A stretch of 64,000 nucleotides of DNA from Burkholderiaceae bacterium (GTDB lineage Bacteria > Pseudomonadota > Gammaproteobacteria > Burkholderiales > Burkholderiaceae_F): assembly GCA_019236735.1 (NCBI GenBank), contig JAFAIM010000011.1, positions 18,580 to 82,579 on the forward strand, written 5' to 3'. Positions within the stretch are counted from its first letter, which is position 1; each line of letters begins with the position of its first letter. Below are positions 7,675 through 17,851 of the stretch, piece after piece. Position numbers and translations under genes: made by a program. The notes beneath the pieces were generated by a model. The model ran no database searches. It had not been told where the DNA came from and worked only from the letters and a program-made list of their open reading frames with translations.

Positions 7675-8967
7675 CTATGTGCCGCGCAAAGCGCGAATTG
7701 CGTCCGCAATCGTCACGAACGAACCGAACACAAGAATTCTATCATCTGGCGCTGCAGCGCAGCGAGCTGCAGACAGCGCTGCGGACACGGATTCAAAGCA
7801 GCTCAGGCTGCTCCCACGGGATGCGGCAGCAGTCCGCTGCAGGATGGACGCTAGCGCTGCCGCGTCCATCCCGCGCGGCCCGCCGGTAGGCGCGATGTAC
7901 CAATGGTGGATCTGCGCCGCCATCTGCTCGGCGACGCCAGCGGCGTCTTTGTCCCGCAACATCGCGAACACGGCGTGCGTACTGCCTTGGCATGGGTGCT
8001 GCTCAAGCGTTTGCGCAAGCGCCTGCGCCGCCTGTGGATTGTGCGCGACGTCGAGGATGACTGCTGGACGCCCCGCTAAGACCTGGAAGCGGGCATCGAT
8101 CCGAACCCGCAACAGCCCTTCCCGCACCGCCTGTTGACTCACCGGCAGGGCTTGCTCGAGCGCCTCCAACACCGCCAGCGCCCCCGCCGCATTCCGCAAC
8201 TGATGCGGTCCTCGCAGTGCAGGAGCCGGCAGCGCTGCGCGCCGCAGCGAGCGCCCCTGGTAGGTCCACTGCTGGATCGGCTGCCGCGGTCCGCCCTGTA
8301 CAAGCGGGACGGCGTCGAAATCGATCCCGAGGATTCGCAGATCGGTCCCGATCGAACGAGCGTACTGCACGAGCGAATCCGGCGGAGCTGGATCGGAGCA
8401 GACCGCCGGTCGACCGGCGCGATACACGTGGGCCTTTTCGAACGCCACGCTCTCCCGAGTCGAGCCGAGGAAGTCGGCATGATCCAGTCCGATCGAGGCA
8501 ACGATTGCGCAGTCCGCATCGACCAGGTTCACGGCGTCGAGCCGGCCGCCGAGGCCGATCTCCAGCACGGCCGCGTCCAATCGCCGCGCGGCGAACAGCC
8601 GCAGCACCGCCAGCGTCGTGAACTCGAAATACGTGAGCGAGACCTCGCCGCGCGCCCGTTCGACCGCTTCGAATTGCTCGATCAGATCCTGGTCGACGGC
8701 CGGCGTACCGTCAATGATGGCTCGCTCGTTGAAGCGCAGCAGGTGCGGGGAACTGTAGCGGCCGACCCGATAGCCTGCGGCGCGCAGGATGCTGTCCAGC
8801 ATCGCACAGGTCGAGCCCTTGCCGTTGGTGCCGGCCACGACGATGGACGGGCAATTCAACTCGAGCGGCAAGCGCTCGGCCACCTGACGCACACGCGCCA
8901 AGCCCATCTCGATGGGCCGATGGTGCAGCTGTTCGATGCGCTGCAGCCACGCTTCGAGTTCGGTCAC
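7675..8967 (-). CDS. folC: bifunctional dihydrofolate/folylpolyglutamate synthase (FolC)
   Basis: Adds glutamate to dihydropteroate and to reduced folates, making dihydrofolate and folylpolyglutamates in the cytosol. The 430-residue product has the ATP-binding loop GTNGKGST at about 46-53, the Mur-ligase-like YSSPHLLRFNERAIIDG segment, and the central LEIGLGGRLDAVN motif. Length is normal. The start is a GTG at 8967, six bases after the accD stop. It lies between accD and the SPOR-domain gene as in other Burkholderiales. Confidence 0.96.
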   Translation of the reverse strand: MTELEAWLQRIEQLHHRPIEMGLARVRQVAERLPLELNCPSIVVAGTNGKGSTCAMLDSILRAAGYRVGRYSSPHLLRFNERAIIDGTPAVDQDLIEQFEAVERARGEVSLTYFEFTTLAVLRLFAARRLDAAVLEIGLGGRLDAVNLVDADCAIVASIGLDHADFLGSTRESVAFEKAHVYRAGRPAVCSDPAPPDSLVQYARSIGTDLRILGIDFDAVPLVQGGPRQPIQQWTYQGRSLRRAALPAPALRGPHQLRNAAGALAVLEALEQALPVSQQAVREGLLRVRIDARFQVLAGRPAVILDVAHNPQAAQALAQTLEQHPCQGSTHAVFAMLRDKDAAGVAEQMAAQIHHWYIAPTGGPRGMDAAALASILQRTAAASRGSSLSCFESVSAALSAARCAAAPDDRILVFGSFVTIADAIRALRGT

Positions 8968-8973
8968 CCGGTC

Positions 8974-9840
8974 TTATGCAATCGCATCGCTAGGCTGGCG
9001 CAGCAGCAGCGCGAGCAGGCGAGCCAGCTCATCGCGCATTTCCCGGCGATCGACAATTCGGTCGATGGCGCCATGCTGCAGCAGAAATTCGGCGCGCTGG
9101 AAACCCTCCGGCAGCTTCTCGCGGACGGTCTGCTCGATCACACGCGGGCCGGCGAAGCCGATCAGGGCTTTCGGCTCCGCGATCACGATGTCGCTGATGA
9201 ACGCGAAGCTGGCCGACACCCCTCCCGTGGTGGGATCCGTCAGAACGGTCACACACGGCAGCCGCGCTTCCGCCAGTTTCGCCACCATTGCGGCAGTCTT
9301 GGCCATTTGCAGAAGCGAGAGCAAGCCCTCCTGCATGCGTGCCCCACCACTTGCAGTGATGCAGATAAAAGGTACCTTCTGCTCCAGGGCTGCTTGCGCC
9401 CCGCGCGCGAATCGCTCCCCTACGACCGATCCCATCGAGCCTGCCATGAATTCGAACTCGAAAGCGGCCACCACCACCGGGATCGCGCGGATTGCGCCAC
9501 CCATCACGACCATCGCATCGGTCTCTCCGGTCGACTGCATCGCCTCTTGGATCCGCTCCGAATACTTGCGGCTGTCCTTGAAGCGCAGCGTGTCCACCGG
9601 AACGATCTCCTGCCCGATCTCGTAGCGCCCCTCCGGGTCCAGCAGCGCATCAAGGCGTTCGCGCGTGCGGATCCGCAAATGATGCGAACAGGTCGGACAG
9701 ACCTGCAAAGTGCGTTCCAGCTCTGCGCTGTACAACACCGCTTCGCACCCCGGGCACTTGGTCCATACCCCCTCGGGGACGGTCTTGCGCGATGCGCCCT
9801 GTTTGATGCGGGGTGGAAGGAGTTTGTCGATCCAGCTCAT
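8974..9840 (-). CDS. accD: acetyl-CoA carboxylase carboxyltransferase subunit beta (AccD)
   Basis: Beta subunit of the carboxyltransferase half of acetyl-CoA carboxylase, which makes malonyl-CoA for fatty acid synthesis. The 288-residue product has the N-terminal four-cysteine zinc ribbon (Cys29, Cys32, Cys48, Cys51) and the crotonase-fold carboxyltransferase region with SGGARMQEG and a [13 protein letters not shown] loop. Start ATG at 9840 overlaps the trpA stop (ATGA). Length is normal. The alpha subunit gene is not in this window. Confidence 0.97.
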   Translation of the reverse strand: MSWIDKLLPPRIKQGASRKTVPEGVWTKCPGCEAVLYSAELERTLQVCPTCSHHLRIRTRERLDALLDPEGRYEIGQEIVPVDTLRFKDSRKYSERIQEAMQSTGETDAMVVMGGAIRAIPVVVAAFEFEFMAGSMGSVVGERFARGAQAALEQKVPFICITASGGARMQEGLLSLLQMAKTAAMVAKLAEARLPCVTVLTDPTTGGVSASFAFISDIVIAEPKALIGFAGPRVIEQTVREKLPEGFQRAEFLLQHGAIDRIVDRREMRDELARLLALLLRQPSDAIA

Positions 9841-10646
9841 TTTTTTTCAACCCGATCCAAGGCGGCACGAATCGATGCCACGAATGCGGCCGCCGCGCCC
9901 ACCGCCTCCGCTTCGCCGGCCTGCTCCATCGTCTCGATCACGCGGCTGCCGATTACGACCGCATCGGCGACGCGCGCGATCGCCTGTGCGCTCGCCGCAT
10001 CCTTGATTCCGAAACCGACCCCGACCGGCAAGCGAACGCGCTCGCGGATCGCAGGAATGCGTGCTGCCACTGCAGCTACGTCCAAGTGGCCCGCTCCGGT
10101 GATCCCCGTAAGGCTGACGTAATACACATAGCCCGACGCGATCTGCGCGATCTGCCCGACCCGCTGCTCCGTCGACGTCGGCGCCAGCAGGAAGATCGGG
10201 TCGATGCGTCGTTCGCGCAGACGCCGAGCGAGCTCCGTGCATTCCTCGGGCGGATAGTCGACGACCAGCACGCCGTCCACGCCCGACTGAGCCGCCAGTT
10301 CGACGAAATGCCCGACGCCGAGCTGCTCGATCGGATTGGCATAGCCCATCAACACGATCGGAGTGGCGCCATTTTCGCGGCGAAACTCGGCGGTAGAACG
10401 CAAACACTGTTGTAGGTCGACGCCGTTGCGGATCGCTCGCTCCGCTGCTCTTTGGATGACGGGTCCGTCGGCCATCGGGTCGGAAAAGGGCACACCCAGC
10501 TCGATCACGTCGGCCCCGGCGCGAGCGAGCGCGTGCAGCAATCCAACGGTGGTGCGCTCGGTCGGATCGCCGGCCATCACGTAGGGGATCAGGCCGGTGC
10601 GGCCTGCCGCCCGCAGCGCTGCAAAACGCTCGTCGATCCGGGACAT
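9837..10646 (-). CDS. trpA: tryptophan synthase alpha chain (TrpA)
   Basis: Cleaves indole-3-glycerol phosphate to indole and glyceraldehyde-3-phosphate and channels indole to TrpB. The 269-residue TIM-barrel product shows the catalytic Glu49 ([18 protein letters not shown]) and Asp60 at the expected positions. The ATG at 10646 overlaps the trpB stop (TGATG), which settles the start although the frame is open further upstream. It is followed by accD with an ATGA overlap. It acts with trpB and trpF next door; the other trp genes are elsewhere. Confidence 0.97.
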   Translation of the reverse strand: MSRIDERFAALRAAGRTGLIPYVMAGDPTERTTVGLLHALARAGADVIELGVPFSDPMADGPVIQRAAERAIRNGVDLQQCLRSTAEFRRENGATPIVLMGYANPIEQLGVGHFVELAAQSGVDGVLVVDYPPEECTELARRLRERRIDPIFLLAPTSTEQRVGQIAQIASGYVYYVSLTGITGAGHLDVAAVAARIPAIRERVRLPVGVGFGIKDAASAQAIARVADAVVIGSRVIETMEQAGEAEAVGAAAAFVASIRAALDRVEKK

Positions 10647-11896
10647 CAACGCTTTCCGAAGTGGGCGAGACTGGCCTCGCGGCACGACGGCCGGCAGAAG
10701 AACTCCAGTCCACCAGCCTGCGACACGATGTGCAGGTCCTTGTCGCCGCGTCCGCTCAGATTGACCAGAACGATCCGGTCTTTTGCCAACGTCGGCGCCA
10801 GGCGCGATGCGTATGCGAGCGCGTGGCTCGATTCGAGCGCCGGGATGATGCCTTCGATCCGGCAGCAGTCGTGGAACGCCTGCAGCGCCTCTGCGTCGGT
10901 CGCTCCCACGTATTGGGCGCGTCCGGTGTCCTTCAGCCAGGCGTGTTCGGGACCGACACCCGGATAGTCCAGTCCCGCGCTAACGCTGTGGGTCGCCTGG
11001 ATCTGGCCGTGCTCGTCCTGCAACAGATAGGTCCGGTTTCCATGGAGTACTCCCGGGCGGCCGCATTGCAGGCTCGCAGCATGCTGGCCGCTTGCCAATC
11101 CATGTCCGGCCGCCTCGACTCCGATCAGCTGGACCTGCTCGAGCCCGATATAGTCATAAAAAATGCCCATCGCGTTGCTCCCGCCACCGACGCACGCGAT
11201 CACGTGGTCGGGCTGCCGACCCGCGATCTGCGGCATCTGCTGCAGGCATTCGCGGCCGACAACCGAGTTGAAGTCGCGCACCATCATCGGATACGGGTGC
11301 GGACCGGCGACGGTGCCAATGATGTAAAACGTGTCCTCGACGCGCGTGACCCAGTCGCGCAAGGCTTCGTTCAGCGCGTCCTTCAGCGTGCGCGAGCCGC
11401 TCTCCACCGGCACCACCTCGGCCCCGAGCAGTCGCATCCGGTACACGTTGGCGGCTTGCCGGCCCATGTCCTCCGAACCCATGTAGACGACGCATTGCAT
11501 CGCGTAGCGTGCCGCCACGGTCGCGGCGGCCACGCCGTGCTGGCCCGCGCCCGTTTCGGCGATCACGCGCCGCTTGCCCATGCGCCGCGCCAGCAGGGCC
11601 TGGCCGACCGTGTTGTTGATCTTGTGGGCACCGGTGTGGTTCAGGTCTTCCCTTTTCAAGTAGATCTGCGCGCCACCCAGTTCCTGGCTCCAGCGGCGGG
11701 CGTGGTAAATGGGGCTCGGGCGGCCAACGTAGTGCGTCAGTTCGCTCTGCAACTCGTTTTGGAATTGCGGATCGCCGCGGCACTCCTCATATGCCGCCCG
11801 CAGTTGCTCCAGCGCATGCACTAGCGTTTCGGCGACGAAAACGCCCCCATAGGGGCCAAAGTGCCCCTGCGCGTCCGGCAGATCGTAGGGTTTCAT
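10646..11896 (-). CDS. trpB: tryptophan synthase beta chain (TrpB)
   Basis: PLP enzyme that condenses indole with serine to give tryptophan. The 416-residue product has the PLP lysine, Lys92, in HTGAHKINN, the [10 protein letters not shown] phosphate-binding loop, and the C-terminal LSGRGDKD motif. The ATG at 11896 overlaps the trpF stop (ATGA). The protein is roughly 15-20 residues longer than usual. After the normal end (DLHIVSQ) comes a tail containing CRPSC. The tail overlaps the region where trpA translation starts and has no known function. Confidence 0.96.
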   Translation of the reverse strand: MKPYDLPDAQGHFGPYGGVFVAETLVHALEQLRAAYEECRGDPQFQNELQSELTHYVGRPSPIYHARRWSQELGGAQIYLKREDLNHTGAHKINNTVGQALLARRMGKRRVIAETGAGQHGVAAATVAARYAMQCVVYMGSEDMGRQAANVYRMRLLGAEVVPVESGSRTLKDALNEALRDWVTRVEDTFYIIGTVAGPHPYPMMVRDFNSVVGRECLQQMPQIAGRQPDHVIACVGGGSNAMGIFYDYIGLEQVQLIGVEAAGHGLASGQHAASLQCGRPGVLHGNRTYLLQDEHGQIQATHSVSAGLDYPGVGPEHAWLKDTGRAQYVGATDAEALQAFHDCCRIEGIIPALESSHALAYASRLAPTLAKDRIVLVNLSGRGDKDLHIVSQAGGLEFFCRPSCREASLAHFGKR

Positions 11897-12558
11897 TGTT
11901 GATCCGTTCCCGCGTCCATCGGGGCAGAGTCGGCATCGGCGGCGCGCACCGCGGCCACGAACTCCCGCATCAGCGCCTCGCTTTTAACCCCCGCCTCCTG
12001 CTCGACGCCGCTGCTCACGTCGACCCCGTACGGCGCGGCGGCGCGGATCGCCGAGCCTACGTTTGAGGCATTCAGCCCTCCCGCCACGATCAGCGGCAGG
12101 AACCGGCGCTGCAGCACCGGCAGCTTGCTCCAGTCGAAGCGCTGGCCGCTGCCGCCAAACACCGCGCTGGGAGCGTCGGCGAGCAGTGCACAGGCACTCG
12201 GATAGCGTCGTTCCCAGTCTAGCAAATCGACCCCTGCGCCGATCGCGACTGCTCGCACATAGGCGCGCCCGAACGAACCGCAATCGACCTCGGACTCGTC
12301 GCCGTGAAACTGCAGCAGCGCATGCGGAACCGCTTCCAGCGCCCTCTCCACTTGTCCGGAAGCTGCGTTCACGAACAGCAGCACGGGCGAGACAAAGGGA
12401 GGCAGTTCCGCAGCCAGTTCGGGCAGGCGCTCCGCTGGTACGTATCGTGGGCTGCGCTCGTAGCACACGAAGCCGACCGCGTCGACCTCGAGGCGACAAG
12501 CGTTTTCGACGTCCTGCGGACGCGTCATGCCGCACATCTTGATTCTGGTTCGCGTCAC
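11893..12558 (-). CDS. trpF: phosphoribosylanthranilate isomerase (TrpF)
   Basis: Catalyses the Amadori rearrangement of N-(5-phosphoribosyl)anthranilate in tryptophan synthesis. The 221-residue TIM-barrel product has the N-terminal KMCGMTR motif with the catalytic Cys, an LLFVNA strand, the catalytic Asp region VDVSSGVE, and the phosphate loop LIVAGGLN. I chose the GTG at 12558 because it overlaps the truA stop as GTGA, matching the other junctions here. A TTG three codons upstream is the only alternative. Confidence 0.96.
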   Translation of the reverse strand: MTRTRIKMCGMTRPQDVENACRLEVDAVGFVCYERSPRYVPAERLPELAAELPPFVSPVLLFVNAASGQVERALEAVPHALLQFHGDESEVDCGSFGRAYVRAVAIGAGVDLLDWERRYPSACALLADAPSAVFGGSGQRFDWSKLPVLQRRFLPLIVAGGLNASNVGSAIRAAAPYGVDVSSGVEQEAGVKSEALMREFVAAVRAADADSAPMDAGTDQQ

Positions 12559-13340
12559 GGTGCGCAAGGTGCGGCCGCGTCAGCTCCATCCGGCAGGCCG
12601 AGCGCCCGATCGTACTCGACCTGCACCAGATACAGGCCGCACGCGGCCAAGGTGGGCGCGGCCGCAGCCCGCTCTCGCCCGGCAAGCACCTCGGCGACCC
12701 ATTCTTGACGGTGGCGTCCCATTCCCACATACACAAGAGTTCCCGCAATGTTGCGCACCATGTGGTGCAGGAACGCATTGGCCGACACCTGCATTCGAAC
12801 CATGCGCCCACTGCGCTCGACGATGAAACGTCGTACGTCGCGCACCGGCGTAGCGGCCTGGCACTCCGCCGAGCGGAATGCCGAGAAGTCGTGGGTTCCG
12901 ATCAGCAGCTGAGCCGCCTTGTGCATCGCTCCCGCCTCCAGCGGCTGGAACACCCAAGCGGCACGCTTTTCGTGCAAAGGCGAGCGCACGGGATCGTTCA
13001 GGATCCAGTACTCATACGTGCGGTTGCGAGCGCTGAAACGGGCGTGAAAATCGTCCGGGACTTGACGCGCCCAGCGGATGGCGACGTTCGGCGGCAGATA
13101 GCGGTTGACGCCACGAACCCACGCCTGCTCATCGCGCAGCACCGGGCTATCGAGGTGAACGACCTGCCCGCTGGCGTGCACGCCGGCATCGGTCCGCCCC
13201 GCGCACACCGTCGCCACCGGTTGTCCGATAAACGAAGCCAGCGCCGCTTCGACAGCGTCCTGAACTCCCGAGCCGTCCCTTTGCGTCTGCCAACCCGCGA
13301 ACAGGGCCCCGTCGTATTCAAGGCCCAGGGCGATGCGCAC
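12555..13340 (-). CDS. truA: tRNA pseudouridine(38-40) synthase (TruA)
   Basis: Makes pseudouridine at positions 38-40 of the tRNA anticodon arm. The 261-residue product has the catalytic Asp51 in CAGRTDAGVHASGQ and the typical N-terminus ALGLEYDGALFAGWQ. The start is GTG at 13340 with GGAGGG about 7 bases upstream. A strong hairpin (13353-13387) ends about 12 bases before this start and could influence initiation. The truA-trpF pairing downstream of fimV is standard in Burkholderiales. Confidence 0.96.
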   Translation of the reverse strand: MRIALGLEYDGALFAGWQTQRDGSGVQDAVEAALASFIGQPVATVCAGRTDAGVHASGQVVHLDSPVLRDEQAWVRGVNRYLPPNVAIRWARQVPDDFHARFSARNRTYEYWILNDPVRSPLHEKRAAWVFQPLEAGAMHKAAQLLIGTHDFSAFRSAECQAATPVRDVRRFIVERSGRMVRMQVSANAFLHHMVRNIAGTLVYVGMGRHRQEWVAEVLAGRERAAAAPTLAACGLYLVQVEYDRALGLPDGADAAAPCAP

Positions 13341-13352
13341 GAAACCCTCCAG

Positions 13353-13387
13353 CCCCGTGGTCAGGCCGCCGCGGCCCGACCACGGGG
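13353..13387. other. strong hairpin between fimV and truA
   Basis: A perfect 10-bp inverted repeat (CCCCGTGGTC with GACCACGGGG) encloses 15 bases that can pair further (GGCC with GGCC). On the transcribed minus strand the truA ribosome-binding site follows within a few bases and there is no T-run. It may separate fimV from truA expression or mask the truA ribosome-binding site. Confidence 0.6.
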
Positions 13388-13395
13388 CCGGGGCA

Positions 13396-16300
13396 TCAGG
13401 CCTCGACCATCTTGATCAGCTCGACCGCCTGCTGGCGCTGTTCGCGCGTTCCGTCGCGCATCACTTCTTCGAGCAACTCGCGAGCGCCGTCTTTCACGCC
13501 CAGGTCGATGTATCCACGCGCGAGATCCAGCTTGGTGGCCATTTGCGAGGCAAGCGGAGTACCGGCCTGCGTTTCGGTGCGCCGCCCGGTCAGCGTCGAC
13601 TCGCCGCCTGACAGGTCGAAGTCGATCAACGGCACCGTCGCCTGGTCCGTATTGGAGCTCATGCGCGTGGCCTGCTCGTCTGGCAGCGCGCCGACGGCAC
13701 CCAGCAGTGTCGGGCGGGAGAGCGCCTCTTCCAGCGACGATGGCGCCGCCTGTGCTGCACGCGCTCCTGCACCTGCGGCCGGCAGGTTCAGATCGATCTC
13801 CGGCATCGGAGCTGATCCGGCCGCCGTCGCGGACCCCTTCCGTGCCGACTGTCCGGGCGGTTCGAACATCAGGTCAACTGTCGGCACAGTCGGCGCTTCC
13901 TGAGTACTCGAGGACCGGGGCGCAACTGTCGCTTCCTGTGACGGCAGGCGCGCAGGCGGTACCAGACCGTCGGTGTCGACCCTCGCGGGACCCAGGTCGA
14001 AGTCGAGGGCTCCGAAGTCGATCCCACTGATCTTCTTGTTCGCGTCGCCGCGCGCCGCTGCGGCGGCGGCCGCCGCTTGGCTAGGGTTTGTGGACCCCGG
14101 ACGCGTGTTCGGACTCAGTTGCGAGTCCACCGGAAGCTTGGTGTCGCCAATCCGGGAGCTCGCAGGCTGTGTCGTGCCTTGCGTCATTCCGAGCACCGAT
14201 CCGGGCTGCGTCGACGCCGCCTCTTCGGCGAGCGGCTGGGTTGGCACCCCAATCGAGTCGTGCTCGCCCATCGACGACGCCGTGAACCCCGCCTGCCCGG
14301 TTCCCGCCGCGGCGAGCCGAAGCTCGGTGATCGGTCCATGACCCGACTCGACCGTTGCCGGAGCACCGCCGCTGAACAGCGGATTGCTCGGATCCAGTGC
14401 GCGTCCCAACTTGGCCGCGCGCTCCCACTCCTCGCCGGCACCGCCGCTGCGATTATGCAGGTCCTGCGCCAACGTGCCGAAGGCCGCTTTGTCGCCCCGC
14501 CGCGAATAGATTTCGAGCAACTTGACGCGCACGCCGACGCGGTCTGGTTGCAGGCGCAGCGCCTCTTTCAGGATCTCCTCGGCCTGTTCCTCGCGGCCGT
14601 ACGCGATGTACACGTCGGCCTCTGCTACCGGATCGACCTCGTTCGAATCCAGCTGCGAGGCGGCAGGGATGAAGCTCGAGTTGAACGTGCTTGTCGCGCC
14701 CGTGTCGACGCTTTGCCCGCCGGTCGCTCCAAACAGAGAATTGGCCCGCATGCCATCGCCGGTGGCTTTGAACTGATCCGAGCCCTCGACCCTGCGCTTG
14801 CGGTAGAAGTTGAAACCGAGCAACCCTAGCAGAACGACCGCTGCAATGCCGCCGAGCACCGGTAGCGACGTGAGTTGATCGAATAGGCTACGGCCGCCTG
14901 CTGCGGTCGGCGCAGGCTGTTCCGGCTTCGGTGCCGGTGCCTCGGTAACCGTCGCCGGTGCGGCGGCCGTCACCGGTGCCGTTTCGGCAACGGGCGCCTT
15001 CTTGCCCACTCTTTCGGCCTCAGCTCTGACGCGCGCGGCTGCTTCGGCATCCGCCTTCGCCTTGGTCGCGGCCGCGGCATCGGCTTGCGCCTTCGCGCGT
15101 GCTGCCACCTCGGCGTCCGCCTTCGCTTTGGTCGCATCGGCCTTCGCCTTGGCGGCATCGGCTTCCGCCCGCGCCTTGGCGGCCGCCTGCTCGGCCCTCA
15201 GTTGCTCGGCGTCCGCCTTCGCCCTGGCCTGCTGCTGCGCTAGCGCCGCGGCTTTGCTGACAACCTCGAGCTCTTTGGCGAGCTTCTCGTTGGTCTTCTT
15301 CAACGCTTCCGCGCGCGCTTGCTCCTCGGCCATCATCCGCTGGCGCATCCGAGCTTCATCGGACGCCTGAGATGCCGAGGAAGCTGCAGCTTCGGCCTTC
15401 GCGATCTTCAGCTGGTCGCCGGTCTTGGGCGGAGCGCCCTTTTCCTCGACCTTCGCAACGATCTTGCCCTGAGCCGCCGCCTTGGGCGCAGCAGGCGCCG
15501 GAGCGGGAGCAGCCGCAACCGCCTGCGCAACCCGATTGCGATAGGCGTCGAAGTCCGCGCTTTGCGCGACCACCTCGTGCTGCGCATCGGCACGATCGAT
15601 CGCAAGGGCTTCGCTCTCGGACGGAATCGACAAGGTGCGCCCGGCCAGAACGAGGTTCACATTTTTGTTGATGAACGCGTCCGGGTTGGCTCGGAGCAGC
15701 GCAACCAGCATCTGATCGAGCGAGACGTTCGCAGTCTTGTGGTCGAGTGCGATCTGCCCAAGCGTGTCGCCGGCCTTGACGCTGTAGGTCCCGCCCGCGG
15801 ACGCTGGTGCCGCGGCAGGCTGTGGTTTGGGCGCAGCAGCCACTCCGACCGGCGCGGACCCGCCGCGACGGCGCGTCGGCGTCGGGGCCTCAGCAGCAGC
15901 CTGTGCCGGGGGCGGAGCTGCCACGGCCGGCGCCGGCTGCGGCGCCGCCGCTGGTTCGGGAGCCGCTTCTGGAGCCGACCGCGCGGGTGCTGCCGCCACC
16001 GGTGCCTCCGGCGCTTGCACGGGAGCGGCGGGCGCGGGCTGGGCGGGACTCGCCGCGGCCACAGGTGCCACCGCTTCGGGCTCGGCGGCCACCGGCGGAA
16101 CGACGTCCGGAGCGAGCTTCAGCCCCGGCGGATCGAGCAATACCGTGTATTCGCGCAGCACGCGGCCAGTCGACCAGCTCAGCTCGAGCAGCAGGTCGAG
16201 GAAAGGTTCGTTGACCGGCTGCGCCGAGCTCACGTGCACGACATAGCTGCCGTCGCCGCGGGGCTTAAGGTCGAAGCGCAGCTGGGTCAGCGCCGGGTTG

Positions 16301-16599
16301 AATTCGAGATTGGCCTGGCTAAAGGCCGACTGAGGCGCCAGCCGCACCTGAAGCGTAGGTGCCTCGTCCTGCCCCACTGCGGGCACATCGACGTCAGCGC
16401 TCAAAGGCTGCCCGAGCGCCGACTGCACATGCAGGCGACCGAGCCCGGCCGCGTATGCGCCGGTCACGCTTAACGCCAAACCCAAAGTGAGCGCTACTAC
16501 GAGGCCGGCTCGCGCGAAGCGATCATGCACTGCCAGAGTTCTGTCCGACGGCACGGGTGCCCCCTCAACTTCGCAAGAAAAGGTTTTCGAAAATAACAT
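13396..16599 (-). CDS. fimV: FimV/HubP-like polar inner-membrane protein
   Basis: Large bitopic protein of the FimV family, which scaffolds type IV pilus, twitching and polar functions. The 1067-residue product has an N-terminal export region with a hydrophobic segment at about 30-50, a FimV N-terminal domain (GLGRLHVQSALGQPL), a LysM-type peptidoglycan-binding motif near 275-325 (VKAGDTLGQIALDHKT), a long Ala/Lys/Glu-rich coiled-coil, a membrane helix near 575-595 (GGIAAVVLLGLLGFNFYRKR), an acidic cytoplasmic part with a TPR-like segment, and the conserved FimV C-terminal motif (LDLARGYIDLG). The ATG at 16599 is used; shorter starts are possible before the signal region. The low-complexity coiled coil makes homology outside the ends hard to judge. 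Confidence 0.9.
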   Translation of the reverse strand: MLFSKTFSCEVEGAPVPSDRTLAVHDRFARAGLVVALTLGLALSVTGAYAAGLGRLHVQSALGQPLSADVDVPAVGQDEAPTLQVRLAPQSAFSQANLEFNPALTQLRFDLKPRGDGSYVVHVSSAQPVNEPFLDLLLELSWSTGRVLREYTVLLDPPGLKLAPDVVPPVAAEPEAVAPVAAASPAQPAPAAPVQAPEAPVAAAPARSAPEAAPEPAAAPQPAPAVAAPPPAQAAAEAPTPTRRRGGSAPVGVAAAPKPQPAAAPASAGGTYSVKAGDTLGQIALDHKTANVSLDQMLVALLRANPDAFINKNVNLVLAGRTLSIPSESEALAIDRADAQHEVVAQSADFDAYRNRVAQAVAAAPAPAPAAPKAAAQGKIVAKVEEKGAPPKTGDQLKIAKAEAAASSASQASDEARMRQRMMAEEQARAEALKKTNEKLAKELEVVSKAAALAQQQARAKADAEQLRAEQAAAKARAEADAAKAKADATKAKADAEVAARAKAQADAAAATKAKADAEAAARVRAEAERVGKKAPVAETAPVTAAAPATVTEAPAPKPEQPAPTAAGGRSLFDQLTSLPVLGGIAAVVLLGLLGFNFYRKRRVEGSDQFKATGDGMRANSLFGATGGQSVDTGATSTFNSSFIPAASQLDSNEVDPVAEADVYIAYGREEQAEEILKEALRLQPDRVGVRVKLLEIYSRRGDKAAFGTLAQDLHNRSGGAGEEWERAAKLGRALDPSNPLFSGGAPATVESGHGPITELRLAAAGTGQAGFTASSMGEHDSIGVPTQPLAEEAASTQPGSVLGMTQGTTQPASSRIGDTKLPVDSQLSPNTRPGSTNPSQAAAAAAAARGDANKKISGIDFGALDFDLGPARVDTDGLVPPARLPSQEATVAPRSSSTQEAPTVPTVDLMFEPPGQSARKGSATAAGSAPMPEIDLNLPAAGAGARAAQAAPSSLEEALSRPTLLGAVGALPDEQATRMSSNTDQATVPLIDFDLSGGESTLTGRRTETQAGTPLASQMATKLDLARGYIDLGVKDGARELLEEVMRDGTREQRQQAVELIKMVEA

Positions 16600-16702
16600 C
16601 AGACACTTACGCGCGCAAGTTTAGAACTACCCGCAACAAGTGGTCCCAGAGTATGCGAGCGCCCCTACCGTCTGGTACCCCGATCAACGTCCCCGCAGCC
16701 CG

Positions 16703-17851
16703 CTAATCCTGAAGATCTAACAACATCCTAAGCATACGGCGGAGCGGCTCGGCCGCGCCCCACAACAATTGGTCTCCCACTGTGAACATGGAAAGGTAGC
16801 CCGCTCCCATTGCCAGCTTGCGCAGCCGCCCCACTGCAATCCGCAGGCGTCCGCTTACGTGCGCCGGCGCCAGGCGCGCGATCGTATCGTTGCGCGTATT
16901 CGGGACCACCTCGACCCACTCGTTCGCGCCTGCGATCAGATCCTCGATCTGACTCAGCGGCAAATCTTGCGAAAGTTTGATCGTCAGCGCCTGGCTGTGG
17001 CAGCGCATTGCTCCGATACGAACGCAGATTCCCTCGACGATCAACGACCCCGGAGTCCCCATCGCAGGGCGCCCGAGGATCTTGTTGGCCTCGGCACCCG
17101 CCTTCCACTCCTCTCGGCTGACGCCGTCGCCAAGATCGCGATCGACCCAGGCGATCAGGTTGCCCGCCAGTGCGGTTCCGAAGTTTTCGTGCGGCAGGGC
17201 GGCCGACCGAAGCGCCTCGCTGACCACGCGATCGATTTGCAGAATCGGCGACCCGGGATCGGCCAGCTGGTCCCGCACGGACTCGTACGCATACCCCATC
17301 TGCTGGAGCAGCTCGCGCATGTGCTGGGCGCCTGCGCCGGAAGCGGCTTGGTAGGTCATCGCGCTGACCCACTCGACCACCCCCGCCTTCAAGAGGCCGT
17401 GCATCGCCAGGAGCATCAGGCTGACCGTGCAATTGCCGCCGATGCAGTCGCGCACCCCGCGTGCAACAGCGGAACGGATCAGATCCCGGTTCAGCGGGTC
17501 CAGGACGATCACGGCGTCTTCGTTCATCCTCAGCGTCGAGGCCGCGTCGATCCAGTAGCCGCGCCAGCCGGCGCCGCGCAAGCGCGGGTGAACCGCCGCC
17601 GTGTAGTCGCCGCCCTGGCAGGTGACGATCGCATCGCACTCGCCCAGCGTTGCGAGGTCGTTCGCATCGTGCAGGCGCGCCTCTCCTCCCTGCACTGCCG
17701 GCGCGGTTGCACCCTGGTTGGATGCGCTGAAAAAGCGCGAGCGAAACAGATCGAAGTCGCGCTCGCTCGCCATCCTCTCCATCAGGACCGAGCCCACCAT
17801 GCCGCGCCATCCGACGAAACCGACCTTCATCGCTTTGCGCATCCCGTTCAT
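16703..17851 (-). CDS. asd: aspartate-semialdehyde dehydrogenase (Asd)
   Basis: NADPH-dependent reduction of aspartyl phosphate to aspartate semialdehyde, the branch point to lysine/diaminopimelate, methionine and threonine. The 382-residue product has the Rossmann motif [14 protein letters not shown] and the catalytic Cys141 in [11 protein letters not shown], and is of the proteobacterial type. The ATG at 17851 overlaps the leuB stop (ATGA). The ATG seven codons in, at the MKVGFVG position, is where many homologues begin, so the true start could be 17830. Confidence 0.96.
   Translation of the reverse strand: MNGMRKAMKVGFVGWRGMVGSVLMERMASERDFDLFRSRFFSASNQGATAPAVQGGEARLHDANDLATLGECDAIVTCQGGDYTAAVHPRLRGAGWRGYWIDAASTLRMNEDAVIVLDPLNRDLIRSAVARGVRDCIGGNCTVSLMLLAMHGLLKAGVVEWVSAMTYQAASGAGAQHMRELLQQMGYAYESVRDQLADPGSPILQIDRVVSEALRSAALPHENFGTALAGNLIAWVDRDLGDGVSREEWKAGAEANKILGRPAMGTPGSLIVEGICVRIGAMRCHSQALTIKLSQDLPLSQIEDLIAGANEWVEVVPNTRNDTIARLAPAHVSGRLRIAVGRLRKLAMGAGYLSMFTVGDQLLWGAAEPLRRMLRMLLDLQD

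Noticed and set aside
8134..10122. 662-codon plus-strand open frame opposite folC, accD and trpA
   Set aside because: It runs antisense to three intact conserved enzymes and its composition (many Arg, His, Gln) is typical of shadow frames.
15319..16473. 384-codon plus-strand frame opposite fimV
   Set aside because: Antisense to the low-complexity fimV coding region; no ribosome site or recognisable domain.
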